Part shown: one piece after another, positions 1 through 9,364 of the stretch
Position numbering within the stretch: the first letter of the stretch is position 1
How the letters are laid out: the number at the start of each line of letters is the position of its first letter
Translations under genes and position numbers: made by a program
NCBI GenBank assembly: GCA_003666385.1
Contig: QPIN01000045.1
Location: 1 to 43,120, forward strand
Direction of reading: 5' to 3'
DNA from: Methylococcales symbiont of Hymedesmia sp. n. MRB-2018
GTDB lineage: Bacteria; Pseudomonadota; Gammaproteobacteria; Methylococcales; Methylomonadaceae
DNA length: 43,120 nucleotides
Notes under the pieces: generated by a model
What the model was told of the DNA's origin: nothing
Seen by the model: only the letters and a program-made list of their open reading frames with translations
Databases searched by the model: none

Positions 1-159
1 CTACTCACCCCTTACGCTGGCTTAGGTATAGCAAATGGAACACAAAGCTATAATATAGGCGGACGTTGGAAAATAGATTCTACAATGAATCTAAATCTAA
101 TAGGCGAGCATAAGAAAACAGACGACAGCATACAGTTGCGTGGTAACTTTAGGTTTTAG
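1..159 (+). CDS. C-terminal end of a probable outer-membrane beta-barrel protein (partial)
   Basis: Reading frame 1 is open from the window edge to a TAG at 157-159 and gives 52 residues. The peptide alternates polar and hydrophobic residues (LTPYAGLGIANG, YNIGGRW, LNLIGEHK) and ends in IQLRGNFRF with a terminal Phe, the usual last residue of outer-membrane beta-barrels recognised by the Bam machinery. It is therefore probably the last strands of a barrel or autotransporter-like protein; the family cannot be named from this fragment. A strong terminator follows at 191-222. A diverged second copy of its last 45 bases lies at 342-386. Confidence 0.55.
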   Translation, partial: LLTPYAGLGIANGTQSYNIGGRWKIDSTMNLNLIGEHKKTDDSIQLRGNFRF

Positions 160-190
160 TGAGTAAATAACAAAGAGCCAAGGAAAAAGG

Positions 191-222
191 AAAAATGAGG
201 ACAAAACGTCCTCATTTTTTTT
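191..222 (+). terminator. Rho-independent terminator of the barrel gene
   Basis: Perfect stem AAAAATGAGGAC / GTCCTCATTTTT with a five-base loop, followed by more T residues. It starts 31 bases after the stop codon at 159. Confidence 0.85.
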
Positions 223-239
223 GTCTGTCATTTCTTTAG

Positions 240-339
240 CTCGTTCCCACGCTTTGCGTGGGAATGCATATTTTGTTTCAGTTGCTGGTTTATTAGCCTA
301 TGCTCTGCTAGGCATTCCCACGCGTAGCATGGGAACGAG
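240..339. repeat. BIME-like pair of inverted REP sequences
   Basis: The left arm at 240-270 (CTCGTTCCCACGC, then GCGTGGGAATGC) and the right arm at 309-339 are inverted copies agreeing at about 27 of 31 positions. Each arm itself folds (CCCACGC/GCGTGGG). This is the classic layout of two head-to-head REP units mobilised by RAYT (TnpA-REP) proteins. No RAYT gene is in the window. Confidence 0.8.
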
Positions 340-341
340 GA

Positions 342-386
342 AAAACAGACGACAGTATACAGTTACGTGGTGACTTTAGGTTTTAG
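342..386 (+). pseudogene. Diverged duplicate of the 3' end of the barrel gene
   Basis: These 45 bases match 115-159 at 42 positions. They read K-T-D-D-S-I-Q-L-R-G-D-F-R-F-stop in the same frame as the gene end; two of the three differences are synonymous. The copy lies immediately after the REP pair and has no upstream coding sequence. It looks like the tail of a former paralogue left behind after deletion or REP insertion. Confidence 0.7.
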
Positions 387-488
387 CTAACTGCATTTAA
401 CCCAGTGCGACTTAGGGAATAAAGAAAATAGTGCATTTTTCAGGCTATTCCGTATATTTGAAGGGGCAATCCCTTGTGGTTACCCTTT

Positions 489-520
489 ACCGTCATTCCC
501 GCGTTCGCGGGAATGACGGT
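489..520. repeat. Perfect 15-bp palindrome (REP-like)
   Basis: Arms ACCGTCATTCCCGCG and CGCGGGAATGACGGT are exact inverted copies around a TT loop. The right part (GAATGACGGTGACTTGAA, 511-528) is repeated directly at 537-554. The motif is of the widely dispersed CGTCATTCCCGCG class. It lies in the 445-base gene-free stretch 160-604, which otherwise holds only the terminator, the REP pair, the tail duplicate and a MITE fragment. Confidence 0.75.
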
Positions 521-550
521 GACTTGAAGAAAGTAGAATGACGGTGACTT

Positions 551-601
551 GAACAAAATAGAGGGTAATCTGAGCAGTTACGGAGTCCGCTGAGTAGTTA
601 C
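551..601. repeat. MITE family 1, truncated copy A
   Basis: One end of the GTAAC...GTTAC element described at 25450-25591: GAACAAAATAGAGGGTAAT, then GAGCAGTTACGGAGTCCG and the terminus CTGAGTAGTTAC. The other two thirds are missing; the sequence breaks into the duplicated GACGGTGACTTGAA unit. It ends three bases before the rnfH stop codon. Confidence 0.8.
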
Positions 602-604
602 AAA

Positions 605-886
605 TTATTTAGCCGCTCTGTTCCGCCTTGCTTGCATAGGGTTTTGAAATAAAGGTCGATAAATTTCTATTCTATCGCCATCTTCAACTTGCTTTGCTAA
701 TGAACAGCTTTTACCAAAAACCCCCACTGTCATTTTCTTCAAATCAATTTCTGGAAATCGTTGCAAAATAGCTGAGTGTTTAATCACCTCTTCTACCGAC
801 TCTGCTTTTGACAAAGCAACAGAAATAACCCGTTGCTCATCAGCTTTAGCAAAAGCAACTTCAACCATTATTTCTTTTTCAGCCAT
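605..886 (-). CDS. rnfH: RnfH family ubiquitin-like protein
   Basis: A 93-residue beta-grasp protein of the RnfH (UPF0125) family, named for its occasional linkage to the Rnf electron-transport complex; its molecular role is not established. Family marks are the N-terminal strand VEVAFA, the VGVFGKSC strand, and the conserved tail GDRIEIYRPL followed by PMQARRNRA. It starts inside the end of ratA (8-base overlap), so the two are probably translated from one message. The ratA-rnfH pair next to smpB is a classic gammaproteobacterial arrangement; bamE, often the next gene, is not here. A MITE fragment abuts its 3' end. Confidence 0.93.
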   Translation of the reverse strand: MAEKEIMVEVAFAKADEQRVISVALSKAESVEEVIKHSAILQRFPEIDLKKMTVGVFGKSCSLAKQVEDGDRIEIYRPLFQNPMQARRNRAAK

Positions 887-1310
887 AAATCTGTTTAGCT
901 CGTTCGGTAAAAGAACTTACCATGGTGTTACATATCTGATTAAACACACTACCAAAAGCTAAATTTGCCAACTTTCCCTGTATTTCAAAATCCAAGTCTA
1001 AACAAATTTTACTAGCATCCTCACGTAATGGAATAAAATGCCAAACCCCGTCTAAAGAAGAAAAAGGCCCATTCAGTAAGGTCATAAACAACTTGCCCTC
1101 ACCATCATGCCTATTTCGCGTAGCAAAAGACTTATTAAACCCTGCCTTGGCAATCTGCAATTCAGCTTCGACAATGTTACCTTCCTTCTTCAAAATAGTG
1201 CTTCCACTACACCAGGGTAAAAACTCTGGATAAGACTCTATATCTTCCACTAAAGCCTTCATTTGCTGAGAAGAAAACTTTATTAATGCACTTTTTTTTA
1301 TCGTGGGCAT
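879..1310 (-). CDS. ratA: RatA/PasT START-like domain protein
   Basis: A 143-residue member of the RatA (YfjG/PasT, CoQ-binding-like START) family. In E. coli it is described as a 50S-binding inhibitor of 70S assembly, and the family is related to Coq10. The N-terminus PTIKKSALIKFSS and the motif ESYPEFLPWC are diagnostic. The frame extends 25 codons upstream, but those codons overlap the transporter gene and look unlike RatA; the ATG at 1308-1310 gives the normal start and forms a TAATG overlap with the transporter stop codon, suggesting translational coupling. It runs into rnfH with an 8-base overlap. Confidence 0.92.
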   Translation of the reverse strand: MPTIKKSALIKFSSQQMKALVEDIESYPEFLPWCSGSTILKKEGNIVEAELQIAKAGFNKSFATRNRHDGEGKLFMTLLNGPFSSLDGVWHFIPLREDASKICLDLDFEIQGKLANLAFGSVFNQICNTMVSSFTERAKQIYG

Positions 1311-2665
1311 TAAAATAAGCCCAGTACATGTAAAAACACAATAAAGACAGAAGTTGGAGCCACATAACGAATCAAAAACTTCCATATCCTATATTGTTGC
1401 TCAGGCAGTGCTAATTCATCCCGCACATGACGCTGTTGCATAACCCAACCAGCAAACACAGCAATACAAAAACCACCTATCGGTAGCATTAAATTAGCAG
1501 TCAAATAATCCAGAAGTTCAAAAATAGTTTTGTCGAAAATTTTGAAATCCGACCAGACATTAAATGACAGCACCACACTAACACCCAAAGCCCAAATTGC
1601 ACCACCACTAATCACACTAGCATTAACACGGGTAAAACCTCTATTCTCAATTAACCATGCGACCATTGGCTCTACCAGTGATATAGATGAAGTTAAAGCG
1701 GCAAAGACAAGTAACACAAAAAACAAAATACCAAATAACCAGCCTCCCGTCATATTGCCAAATGCGATAGGTAAGGTTTGAAAAATAAGACCAGGACCCG
1801 AACCAGGTTCTAATCCATTAGCAAAAACAAGAGGAAAGATAGCAATTCCCGCTAATAAGGCCACAATAGTATCCGCACCAGCAACATACAAAGTGGTTTT
1901 GGCAATTGAAACACCGCCTTGTAAATAAGAGCCATAAACCATAATCGCCCCCATCCCTAATCCCAGAGTAAAGAAAGCATGCCCCATTGCGGTTAAAACA
2001 GCATCAGAGCTAATTTTGCTAAAATCAGGATGGAATAAAAAGGATAAGCCTTCAAAAAAATATTCTCCAGTACTCATTGCATAGGCCACTAAGAGCAATA
2101 ACAATACCAGTAAAGTAGGCATTAATAATTGTACGGCCTTTTCCAACCCCCCTTTAACCCCTTGCATCACCACGGTCATTGTGGCAACCATAAAAATGCT
2201 ATGCCAAGCAATCAATTGAACTGGACTAGCAATTAAGTCATCAAAACTGGCGTTAACAATAGCCGCATCAGAAGAAAAACCACTAAAAATAGCCTTAAAT
2301 ACATAAGCGATAGCCCAGCCCGCAATCACACTGTAATAAGATAAAATCAAAATACCAGCAATCACTCCCGTCCAGCCAAGATAACGCCAGTACTTACTGG
2401 CATTCGCTTCTGTAGATAAAGTACTCAAGGTATTAATCGGACTTTGCCGCCCTCTTCTACCCATCATGGTTTCAGCTATCATAATAGGGATACCAATCGC
2501 CAACACGCAGCCTAAATAGACTAAAACAAATGCTCCTCCACCATTTTCACCAGTAATATAGGGAAACTTCCAGATATTCCCCAAGCCTACCGCAGAACCC
2601 GTTGTTGCTAGGATATATGCGAACCTTGACGACCATTCTCCATGTATTGATTTTGTATTTGCCAT
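1310..2665 (-). CDS. Sodium-dependent symporter, neurotransmitter:sodium symporter (SNF) family
   Basis: A 451-residue inner-membrane protein of the bacterial NSS/SNF family (LeuT fold), which couples sodium entry to uptake of amino acids or similar solutes; the substrate cannot be read from sequence. The first helix carries the family signature SRFAYILATTGSAVGLGNIW followed by KFPYITGENGGGAFVLVYL, with the unwound GSAVGLGN sodium and substrate site. About eleven to twelve hydrophobic segments follow, which suits the shorter bacterial type. The stop codon overlaps the ratA start (TAATG). It separates ratA-rnfH from smpB, which in most gammaproteobacteria are direct divergent neighbours, so it looks like a lineage-specific insertion. 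Confidence 0.92.
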   Translation of the reverse strand: MANTKSIHGEWSSRFAYILATTGSAVGLGNIWKFPYITGENGGGAFVLVYLGCVLAIGIPIMIAETMMGRRGRQSPINTLSTLSTEANASKYWRYLGWTGVIAGILILSYYSVIAGWAIAYVFKAIFSGFSSDAAIVNASFDDLIASPVQLIAWHSIFMVATMTVVMQGVKGGLEKAVQLLMPTLLVLLLLLVAYAMSTGEYFFEGLSFLFHPDFSKISSDAVLTAMGHAFFTLGLGMGAIMVYGSYLQGGVSIAKTTLYVAGADTIVALLAGIAIFPLVFANGLEPGSGPGLIFQTLPIAFGNMTGGWLFGILFFVLLVFAALTSSISLVEPMVAWLIENRGFTRVNASVISGGAIWALGVSVVLSFNVWSDFKIFDKTIFELLDYLTANLMLPIGGFCIAVFAGWVMQQRHVRDELALPEQQYRIWKFLIRYVAPTSVFIVFLHVLGLF

Positions 2666-2859
2666 TATTTTGCCTGATGATTTTGAAGCTGCTTTAGATC
2701 ACTCATATTAATAAATACTGAGACAACAAAACTAAAACAGATTCGTTTAAAACTAAATAGTAAGTGCATTATCTATGAATTGAGTAAAATAGCACAATTA
2801 TTTCTTTAACTGTACCTCTATTGAATTCGACTTAGCTAACGCACAATGGATAAACACCC

Positions 2860-2973
2860 TAGGTTACGGAGGATTTTTATTTATCTTTAAGGCGTAACGA
2901 AGGGAGCATAGTAGGCTATGTAACCTAAGTTGCAACGCCTAAGATGAATAAAAAGACCCACCAGACGGGTCGG
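2860..2973. repeat. Interleaved inverted repeats upstream of smpB
   Basis: Two inverted pairs cross each other. TAGGTTAC (2860-2867) pairs with GTAACCTA (2920-2927). The long arm TTTTTATTTATCTTTAAGGCGT (2874-2895, interrupted here only by naming) pairs with its near-complement at 2935-2954. A small hairpin GACCC/GGGTC (2955-2973) follows. This could be a decayed mobile repeat or a pseudoknot-like leader of smpB. It is the only structure seen in the gene-free stretch 2666-3054. Confidence 0.45.
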
Positions 2974-3054
2974 TTATTTGTTGCCAGTTGCCTCAGTAGA
3001 TATATATTTATAAAACATCCCTTTAGTCACTCTAAATCATTAATCCTCATCGCT

Positions 3055-3540
3055 ATGGCTGGTAAAAAATCTAAAAAAAAGAACAAACAGACAGACAACA
3101 CCATTGCTGTTAATCGACAGGCTACCCATGCGTTCTTTATAGAGGATCAATTTGAAGCAGGTTTAGTCCTTGAGGGTTGGGAAGTTAAGAGCCTGAGAGA
3201 CGGTAGGATTCAATTAAAAGAAAGCCATATTGTGATTCATAAAGGCGAAGCCTGGTTATTAGGTGCCCATATTTCACCTTTACTCTCAGCGTCTACTCAT
3301 ATTGTTCCCGATAGAGTTCGACGTAAAAAATTACTTTTACATAAACAGGAATTGAGTAAATTAATTGCTAGTGTTGAACGTAAAGGTTATACCATTGTTC
3401 CTCTTTCAATGTATTGGATAAAAGGACGTGCCAAGCTAAAAATAGGATTGGCAAAGGGTAAGAAATTACATGATAAACGCGCCGTTTCTAAAGAGCGAGA
3501 TTGGCAACGAGATAAAGCCAGGATTATGAAACATGCCTAA
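3055..3540 (+). CDS. smpB: SsrA-binding protein SmpB
   Basis: A 161-residue tmRNA-binding protein that delivers SsrA RNA to stalled ribosomes for trans-translation. Typical marks are [36 protein letters not shown], the basic [15 protein letters not shown] block and the basic C-terminal tail [19 protein letters not shown] ending in RIMKHA. The frame is open 37 codons further upstream, but that extension lies in repeat-like sequence; the ATG at 3055, before [10 protein letters not shown], gives the usual size. It is transcribed away from the ratA/rnfH group. I see no ssrA gene in the following 225 bases, which hold nothing recognisable. Confidence 0.96.
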   Translation: MAGKKSKKKNKQTDNTIAVNRQATHAFFIEDQFEAGLVLEGWEVKSLRDGRIQLKESHIVIHKGEAWLLGAHISPLLSASTHIVPDRVRRKKLLLHKQELSKLIASVERKGYTIVPLSMYWIKGRAKLKIGLAKGKKLHDKRAVSKERDWQRDKARIMKHA

Positions 3541-3765
3541 CAGCGAGAACGCTATCTTGCTTAACCAGACCTTAGATAATAAACATTGATATCATGCACT
3601 GGGTCACGGCAGGGTATTCCTAGTACAGTTGAAAGTCGATATCGCCGCCCTAGTGAGCGTTGAGGGTGCAGGGAAATTGGGCTTAAAAGTAGTTGAATTC
3701 ACATCATAAGTGCAACATGCGTTAGTCGGTCAAATGAGCTATTGGACACCACGGTCATCAATTAT

Positions 3766-5043
<1,278 letters not shown>

Positions 5044-5165
5044 TTACCAAAAAAAGTATAAAAAGAAAAACAGGTTCAAAAGAGCTGGATGATCATACAG
5101 GATGGGTATTACTTACTCATTTCATTTTGAACTTTTAAGGAAAACCCACATTCCTAAGCTGTATT

Positions 5166-5873
5166 TTAAATCTGTTTGCTTATGAGTCTACCCATCCATA
5201 AGGCAATACTACAAAATATAATATTACTGATTAGCGAAATAGTCATGGCTTTGAAATGCGATTCAAAAGTATGTCCTTGTTCAACAAAATAGAGTACTAA
5301 ATAAAGACTGGATAGGGTGATAAAGATGGCGATTAAAATAACACTAATGCTTGTACTACATGCTAACGCCAGATTAGTTTTAGTTAATAATATTGCACTC
5401 ACACAAGCAATAAGAAATGCACCTAAAAAATTGATGACAAGCAAGGCATACGGATAATGCCCTCCCATGAGAGGCAAGCTACCATCAGCATATAGGAACA
5501 AAGTTTTTGTTATTGCTAAACCTATCCAGACAGCCAGAATACAGACAAAAACATTTAACACTATATTTAGCGATGCTTTACTAATCTGACCTTGTTCAAT
5601 TAAATATAAAGTATCTAAAGAAAATGTCGAAAACGTCGTTAAAGAACCAAATAAACCAATTAAAATTGCTGAACGATATTCCATTGATAACGCAACACGC
5701 TGTAACAATAAAGCTTCTGTCATTAAACCTAATAAAAACGAACCTATAATATTAACGGTTAATGTGCCATAGGGAAAACCACGTCCCAGCCACTGATAAA
5801 TCCCAGTGGCAATAAGAAAACGAAATACGGCACCAAAAGCTCCACCCAAAGCAACTGCAATAATTTGATTCAT
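5166..5873 (-). CDS. crcB: Tandem (fused) CrcB/Fluc fluoride channel
   Basis: CrcB/Fluc exports fluoride and normally has about 125 residues and four helices, working as an antiparallel homodimer. This protein has 235. Residues 1-122 are a complete CrcB: GGAFGAVFR in helix 1, PYGTLTVNIIGSFLLG in helix 2 with the conserved Asn41, and the helix 3 signature GSLTTFSTF. Residues 139-235 are a second, degenerate copy: YPYALLVINFLGAFLI aligns with helix 2, LVLYFVEQG with LDTLYLIEQG after helix 3, and a last helix follows. The copy lacks helix 1 and the TTFSTF signature. Starting at helix 2 should invert the second half, as antiparallel pairing needs. The ATG at 5873 was chosen over one six codons upstream because MNQIIAVALGG is the family start. 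Confidence 0.85.
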   Translation of the reverse strand: MNQIIAVALGGAFGAVFRFLIATGIYQWLGRGFPYGTLTVNIIGSFLLGLMTEALLLQRVALSMEYRSAILIGLFGSLTTFSTFSLDTLYLIEQGQISKASLNIVLNVFVCILAVWIGLAITKTLFLYADGSLPLMGGHYPYALLVINFLGAFLIACVSAILLTKTNLALACSTSISVILIAIFITLSSLYLVLYFVEQGHTFESHFKAMTISLISNIIFCSIALWMGRLISKQI

Positions 5874-5948
5874 ATATAAATTAAAATACAAAAGAAACAG
5901 GCTTGAGCTGTTAAGCTCTTTTTAACCTTAACCCTTGCACCTGCTCTC

Positions 5949-6494
5949 CTAATACTTAATAAAGTGTTCGCGATAATATTTCAATTCTGCTATAGACTCA
6001 ATAATATCGGCTAAAGCTTTATGAGCACTTTTCTTTTTAAAACCATCTAATAATTCGGGTGCCCACTGTCCAGCCAATATTTTTAAGGTCGAAACATCCA
6101 GATTACGATAGTGAAAATAGGCTTCCAGTTTTGGCATATAGCGATAAAGAAACCGTCTATCCTGACAAATACTATTGCCACAAATAGGTGACTTATTGGC
6201 AGGCACCCATTGCTGTAAAAATTCAAGAGTTTGTCTTTCGACTTCTGCTTCATCAAGACGCGATGCTTTGATACGCTCAATCAGTCCAGATTGTCCATGA
6301 TGTGTCTGGTTCCATTCATCCATGGCTGCTATGGTAACATCAGGTTGATGAACCGCTAACACAGGACCTTCTGCAAGCATGTTCAGATTTTCATCAGTAA
6401 TTATCGTTGCAATTTCAATAATTAAATCATTATCAGGATCAAGTCCTGTCATTTCTAGATCAATCCATATTAAGTTGCTAGAATGCACTGCCAT
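5949..6494 (-). CDS. orn: Oligoribonuclease
   Basis: A 181-residue DEDDh 3'-5' exonuclease that degrades short oligoribonucleotides, including the pGpG product of c-di-GMP turnover, to mononucleotides. All five catalytic residues are present at the E. coli positions: Asp12 and Glu14 in [11 protein letters not shown], Asp112 in CQDRRFL, and His158 and Asp163 in SAHKALADI. It is divergent from the M48 protease-rsgA pair, as orn is from rsgA in many gammaproteobacteria. Confidence 0.97.
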   Translation of the reverse strand: MAVHSSNLIWIDLEMTGLDPDNDLIIEIATIITDENLNMLAEGPVLAVHQPDVTIAAMDEWNQTHHGQSGLIERIKASRLDEAEVERQTLEFLQQWVPANKSPICGNSICQDRRFLYRYMPKLEAYFHYRNLDVSTLKILAGQWAPELLDGFKKKSAHKALADIIESIAELKYYREHFIKY

Positions 6495-6587
6495 TTCGTT
6501 TCCATAATGAATAGAGTTGCAATAAATTGTAGCATTGGCTAATCTGTGTGGCTAATTCTTAAAACCAACCTGTTTAATCAGACACCC

Positions 6588-7838
6588 ATGCATACATTCA
6601 CAGTTATATTTTTAATCGCTTTAGTTTTTTCTTATACTATCCAATTTTGGCTTTCTATTCGTCAAAAATCATTTGTTTTAAGCCATAGAGAAGCTGTTCC
6701 TGAAGCATTTAAAGATACGGTTGCTCTTGATGCTCATCAAAAAGCTGCCGATTATACCGTAGTAAAAGGTAAGTTGGGCGATGTCGATAGTATTATTGGT
6801 ATCATTTTCCTGCTTTTATTAACCTTAGGCGGTGGAATTAGTCTTGCCTTTGATTTTTGGACATCTTTCAAATTATCACCCATGATGACAGATTTAGCGG
6901 CTGTCGCTACTATCTTTCTAGTTATGACTGTAGTTGAAATGCCCACCAGCTTATATGGTACTTTTGTCATTGAAGAAAAGTTTGGCTTTAACAAAAGCAC
7001 GCTTGCTCAGTTTTTTAAAGATCAACTGATTTCCTTAACATTAGTCATGGTGATTGCCACACCTATTTTGGCATTGCTGATTTGGGTAATGGATAGTATA
7101 GGTTCTTTATGGTGGCTATACGCCTGGGCTATTTTGATGACTATCTCTTTATTAATGAGCTGGCTTTTCCCTACAGTGATTGCCCCTTTATTTAACAAAT
7201 TTACCCCTATGGAAGAAGGTTCCTTAAAGGATCGAATTCAAAGTTTATTAAACCGCTGTGGCTTTAGCAGTAATGGTATTTATATTATGGATGGTTCTAA
7301 ACGCTCAGGACATGGCAATGCCTATTTTACAGGGCTTGGTAATAATAAAAGAATTGTATTTTATGATACCTTGATTGAATCGTTAGATGATGAAGAACTT
7401 GAAGCCGTTTTAGCTCACGAACTAGGCCATTTTAAATGTAAACATGTCATAAAAATGCTCATTGCATCTTCTATCACCACATTATGCAGTTTTGCTGTTT
7501 TAGGCTGGTTAATCACTCAAGACTGGTTTTTTAGTGGTTTAGGTGTTGATACCCATTCAAATGCAGCTGCACTTTTGTTGTTTATGCTGGTGTCTCCTGT
7601 CTTCACTATTTTCATGCAACCTATTAGTGCTTACTTTCAACGTAAATTTGAATTTGAAGCCGATGATTTTGCTTCACAAAATGCTAAACCTGGCAAAATG
7701 ATCAGTGGTTTGGTCAAACTATATGAAGAAAATGCCAGCACTTTAACACCTGACCCTTTATTCTCTGCCTTTCATTACAGCCATCCACCCGCTGCTATCC
7801 GTATTGCACACCTAGAATCAAAAATGCAAACCGCATAA
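6588..7838 (+). CDS. M48 family (Ste24-like) membrane metalloprotease
   Basis: A 416-residue integral membrane zinc endopeptidase of the Ste24/CAAX-protease branch of M48. It shows the zinc motif HELGH at 277-281, the third ligand region FEFEADDFA near 354-361, the substrate-binding GSKRSGHGNAYFTG, and several long hydrophobic segments before and after the catalytic region. Bacteria lack CAAX prenylation, so it probably acts in membrane-protein quality control; this role is inferred. The ATG at 6588 was preferred to one 14 codons upstream because it starts directly before the first hydrophobic segment. The stop codon overlaps the rsgA start as TAATG, so the pair is likely translationally coupled. 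Confidence 0.93.
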   Translation: MHTFTVIFLIALVFSYTIQFWLSIRQKSFVLSHREAVPEAFKDTVALDAHQKAADYTVVKGKLGDVDSIIGIIFLLLLTLGGGISLAFDFWTSFKLSPMMTDLAAVATIFLVMTVVEMPTSLYGTFVIEEKFGFNKSTLAQFFKDQLISLTLVMVIATPILALLIWVMDSIGSLWWLYAWAILMTISLLMSWLFPTVIAPLFNKFTPMEEGSLKDRIQSLLNRCGFSSNGIYIMDGSKRSGHGNAYFTGLGNNKRIVFYDTLIESLDDEELEAVLAHELGHFKCKHVIKMLIASSITTLCSFAVLGWLITQDWFFSGLGVDTHSNAAALLLFMLVSPVFTIFMQPISAYFQRKFEFEADDFASQNAKPGKMISGLVKLYEENASTLTPDPLFSAFHYSHPPAAIRIAHLESKMQTA

Positions 7839-8716
7839 TGACTGAGTTACAACAAGGACTTGTTATATCGCATTTAGGACAAGGAATCGCTGTTGAGACC
7901 TCAGAAAAGATTTATTTATGTCAAACTCGCCGTAAACTAGAAACAGTCACGGTAGGCGATCAGGTGATGATATCTAAAGCATCATCTGATCAAGGCCGAA
8001 TTGAACAACTTTTACCTCGACGGTCTTTATTGCAAAGACCTAGTAGAAATAATAAAACACGTCCAGTAGCAGCCAATATTGATAAAGTCTATATTGTATT
8101 TGCAGTTGAACCTGCTTGCGACTTTCTGCTCATTGATCAATACCTAGCAATTTGTGAAAACAAAAATATAACTGCTGTTTTAGTACTTAATAAAGTGGAC
8201 TTACAATCTGAACAGATAGAAAAACAGCTCCAACCCTATCAATCACTGTCATACCCCATTCATAGAGTGAGTGCATCAGAAAACAGTGGTATTACAGAAT
8301 TAAAAATAGCTTTAAACAACCATACTAATATTTTTACCGGACAATCTGGAGTCGGTAAATCTTCTTTAACCAATGTATTAATACCTGACAAGCAGTTAAA
8401 GACAAATACCGTTTCTAAAATTACTAAACATGGGCGACACACCACAACAGTAGCAACACTTTATCATTTGCCTGAAGGGGGGGATTTAATAGATAGCCCT
8501 GGCGTTGCTATTTTTGGCTTGGCAGATTTAACTGAAAAGCAGTTAGCTTGGGGTTACCGTGAGTTTCAACCACTACTTGAACAATGTAAGTTTAATGACT
8601 GCCGTCATGTTCAGGATATGGGCTGTGCCGTTAGATTAGCGGCTGAAGCAGGAGATATTTCAACATTACGTTATCAGCGTTTTTTAAAATTAAGAGAAAA
8701 AATACTAACGCTTTGA
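7838..8716 (+). CDS. rsgA: Small ribosomal subunit biogenesis GTPase RsgA
   Basis: A 292-residue circularly permuted GTPase that matures the 30S subunit. The G motifs come in the permuted order: G4 NKVD at 118-121, G1 GQSGVGKS at 168-175, then G3 DSPG at 219-222. An N-terminal OB fold precedes them, and a C-terminal zinc knuckle has Cys250, Cys255, His257 and Cys263 (CKFNDCRHVQDMGC). The start ATG shares its A with the protease stop codon. Its neighbourhood with orn supports the call. Confidence 0.97.
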   Translation: MTELQQGLVISHLGQGIAVETSEKIYLCQTRRKLETVTVGDQVMISKASSDQGRIEQLLPRRSLLQRPSRNNKTRPVAANIDKVYIVFAVEPACDFLLIDQYLAICENKNITAVLVLNKVDLQSEQIEKQLQPYQSLSYPIHRVSASENSGITELKIALNNHTNIFTGQSGVGKSSLTNVLIPDKQLKTNTVSKITKHGRHTTTVATLYHLPEGGDLIDSPGVAIFGLADLTEKQLAWGYREFQPLLEQCKFNDCRHVQDMGCAVRLAAEAGDISTLRYQRFLKLREKILTL

Positions 8717-8718
8717 GC

Positions 8719-8760
8719 AAAAAAACCAGTCAAATACTGTCTGCCATGCTGACTGGTTTT
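8719..8760. terminator. Bidirectional terminator between rsgA and the lipoprotein gene
   Basis: AAAACCAGTCA (8722-8732) pairs with TGACTGGTTTT (8750-8760). The stem is followed by T residues on both strands (seven on the minus strand), so it can end both convergent genes. Confidence 0.7.
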
Positions 8761-8778
8761 GTATTCAAATAGACGATC

Positions 8779-9093
8779 TTACTTAGTTAAAGTTTCCACT
8801 GCTGAAGTAGCCTCTTTTTTGACAGCATCAGCTTTAACCGCTTCAGCCATCGCAGCTTCAACTTTAGTAACTTCTACAGTTTCTGCTTTAACTTCTTCTT
8901 TTTCAGTTGAAGCAGGCTGAGTTATTATTTCCTCAGTTTTTGCAGCAGTTACTTGAGGTGCTACTTCTGCTGCCTGCGGGGCAACTGTTTCAGCCTTTGG
9001 AGTAGCGGACTCAACAATACTTTCTGTCGATGGATCTTCACAAGCTAATAGCATAAAAGCAGCGACTGGGATCAAAATGTGTACAATTTTCAT
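8779..9093 (-). CDS. Small low-complexity lipoprotein, unknown function
   Basis: A 104-residue protein. A signal segment (KIVHILIPVAAFMLLAC) ends in the lipobox LLAC, so Cys18 should be lipidated. The rest is almost wholly Ala, Glu, Val, Thr and Lys with repeated EVAPQV/TAAKTEE/KAETVEVTKVE-like units, probably an extended or coiled segment without a fold. No domain is recognised. A Shine-Dalgarno-like AAGGAA precedes the ATG. It is alone on the minus strand between a shared terminator and a 271-base upstream gap (9094-9364) in which I see no gene. The composition resembles periplasmic spacer lipoproteins, but no function is assigned. Confidence 0.7.
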   Translation of the reverse strand: MKIVHILIPVAAFMLLACEDPSTESIVESATPKAETVAPQAAEVAPQVTAAKTEEIITQPASTEKEEVKAETVEVTKVEAAMAEAVKADAVKKEATSAVETLTK

Positions 9094-9364
9094 AACTAAT
9101 TCCTTATTTTATAAATGTTAAATTATTATCTTAGCCTATTTTCGTGGCTTTTATAAAAAAATTATTCACTATCATGTAAAGAATAATTTTAAAAAAAACA
9201 TACTACTTAAATTCAATGACTTACACAAAACGGCAAAATTTGTAGTGCCAACCAGACTCTTTTTAAAAATTCAAGATACTGCTTTATAAGGATAGTGTTA
9301 AATAAAGTCACGAAGATAGGTTAGAAAGTCTAAGTATAGTTTAAACAGATACTTAGTCAATCAT

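Noticed and set aside
240..520. CRISPR-like appearance of the repeated palindromes near the left edge
   Set aside because: Repeats are of different types, are not regularly spaced, and there are no cas genes; they are REP-type elements.
3541..3765. Search for ssrA (tmRNA) directly after smpB
   Set aside because: No tRNA-Ala-like ends or tag-coding frame were found in the gap.
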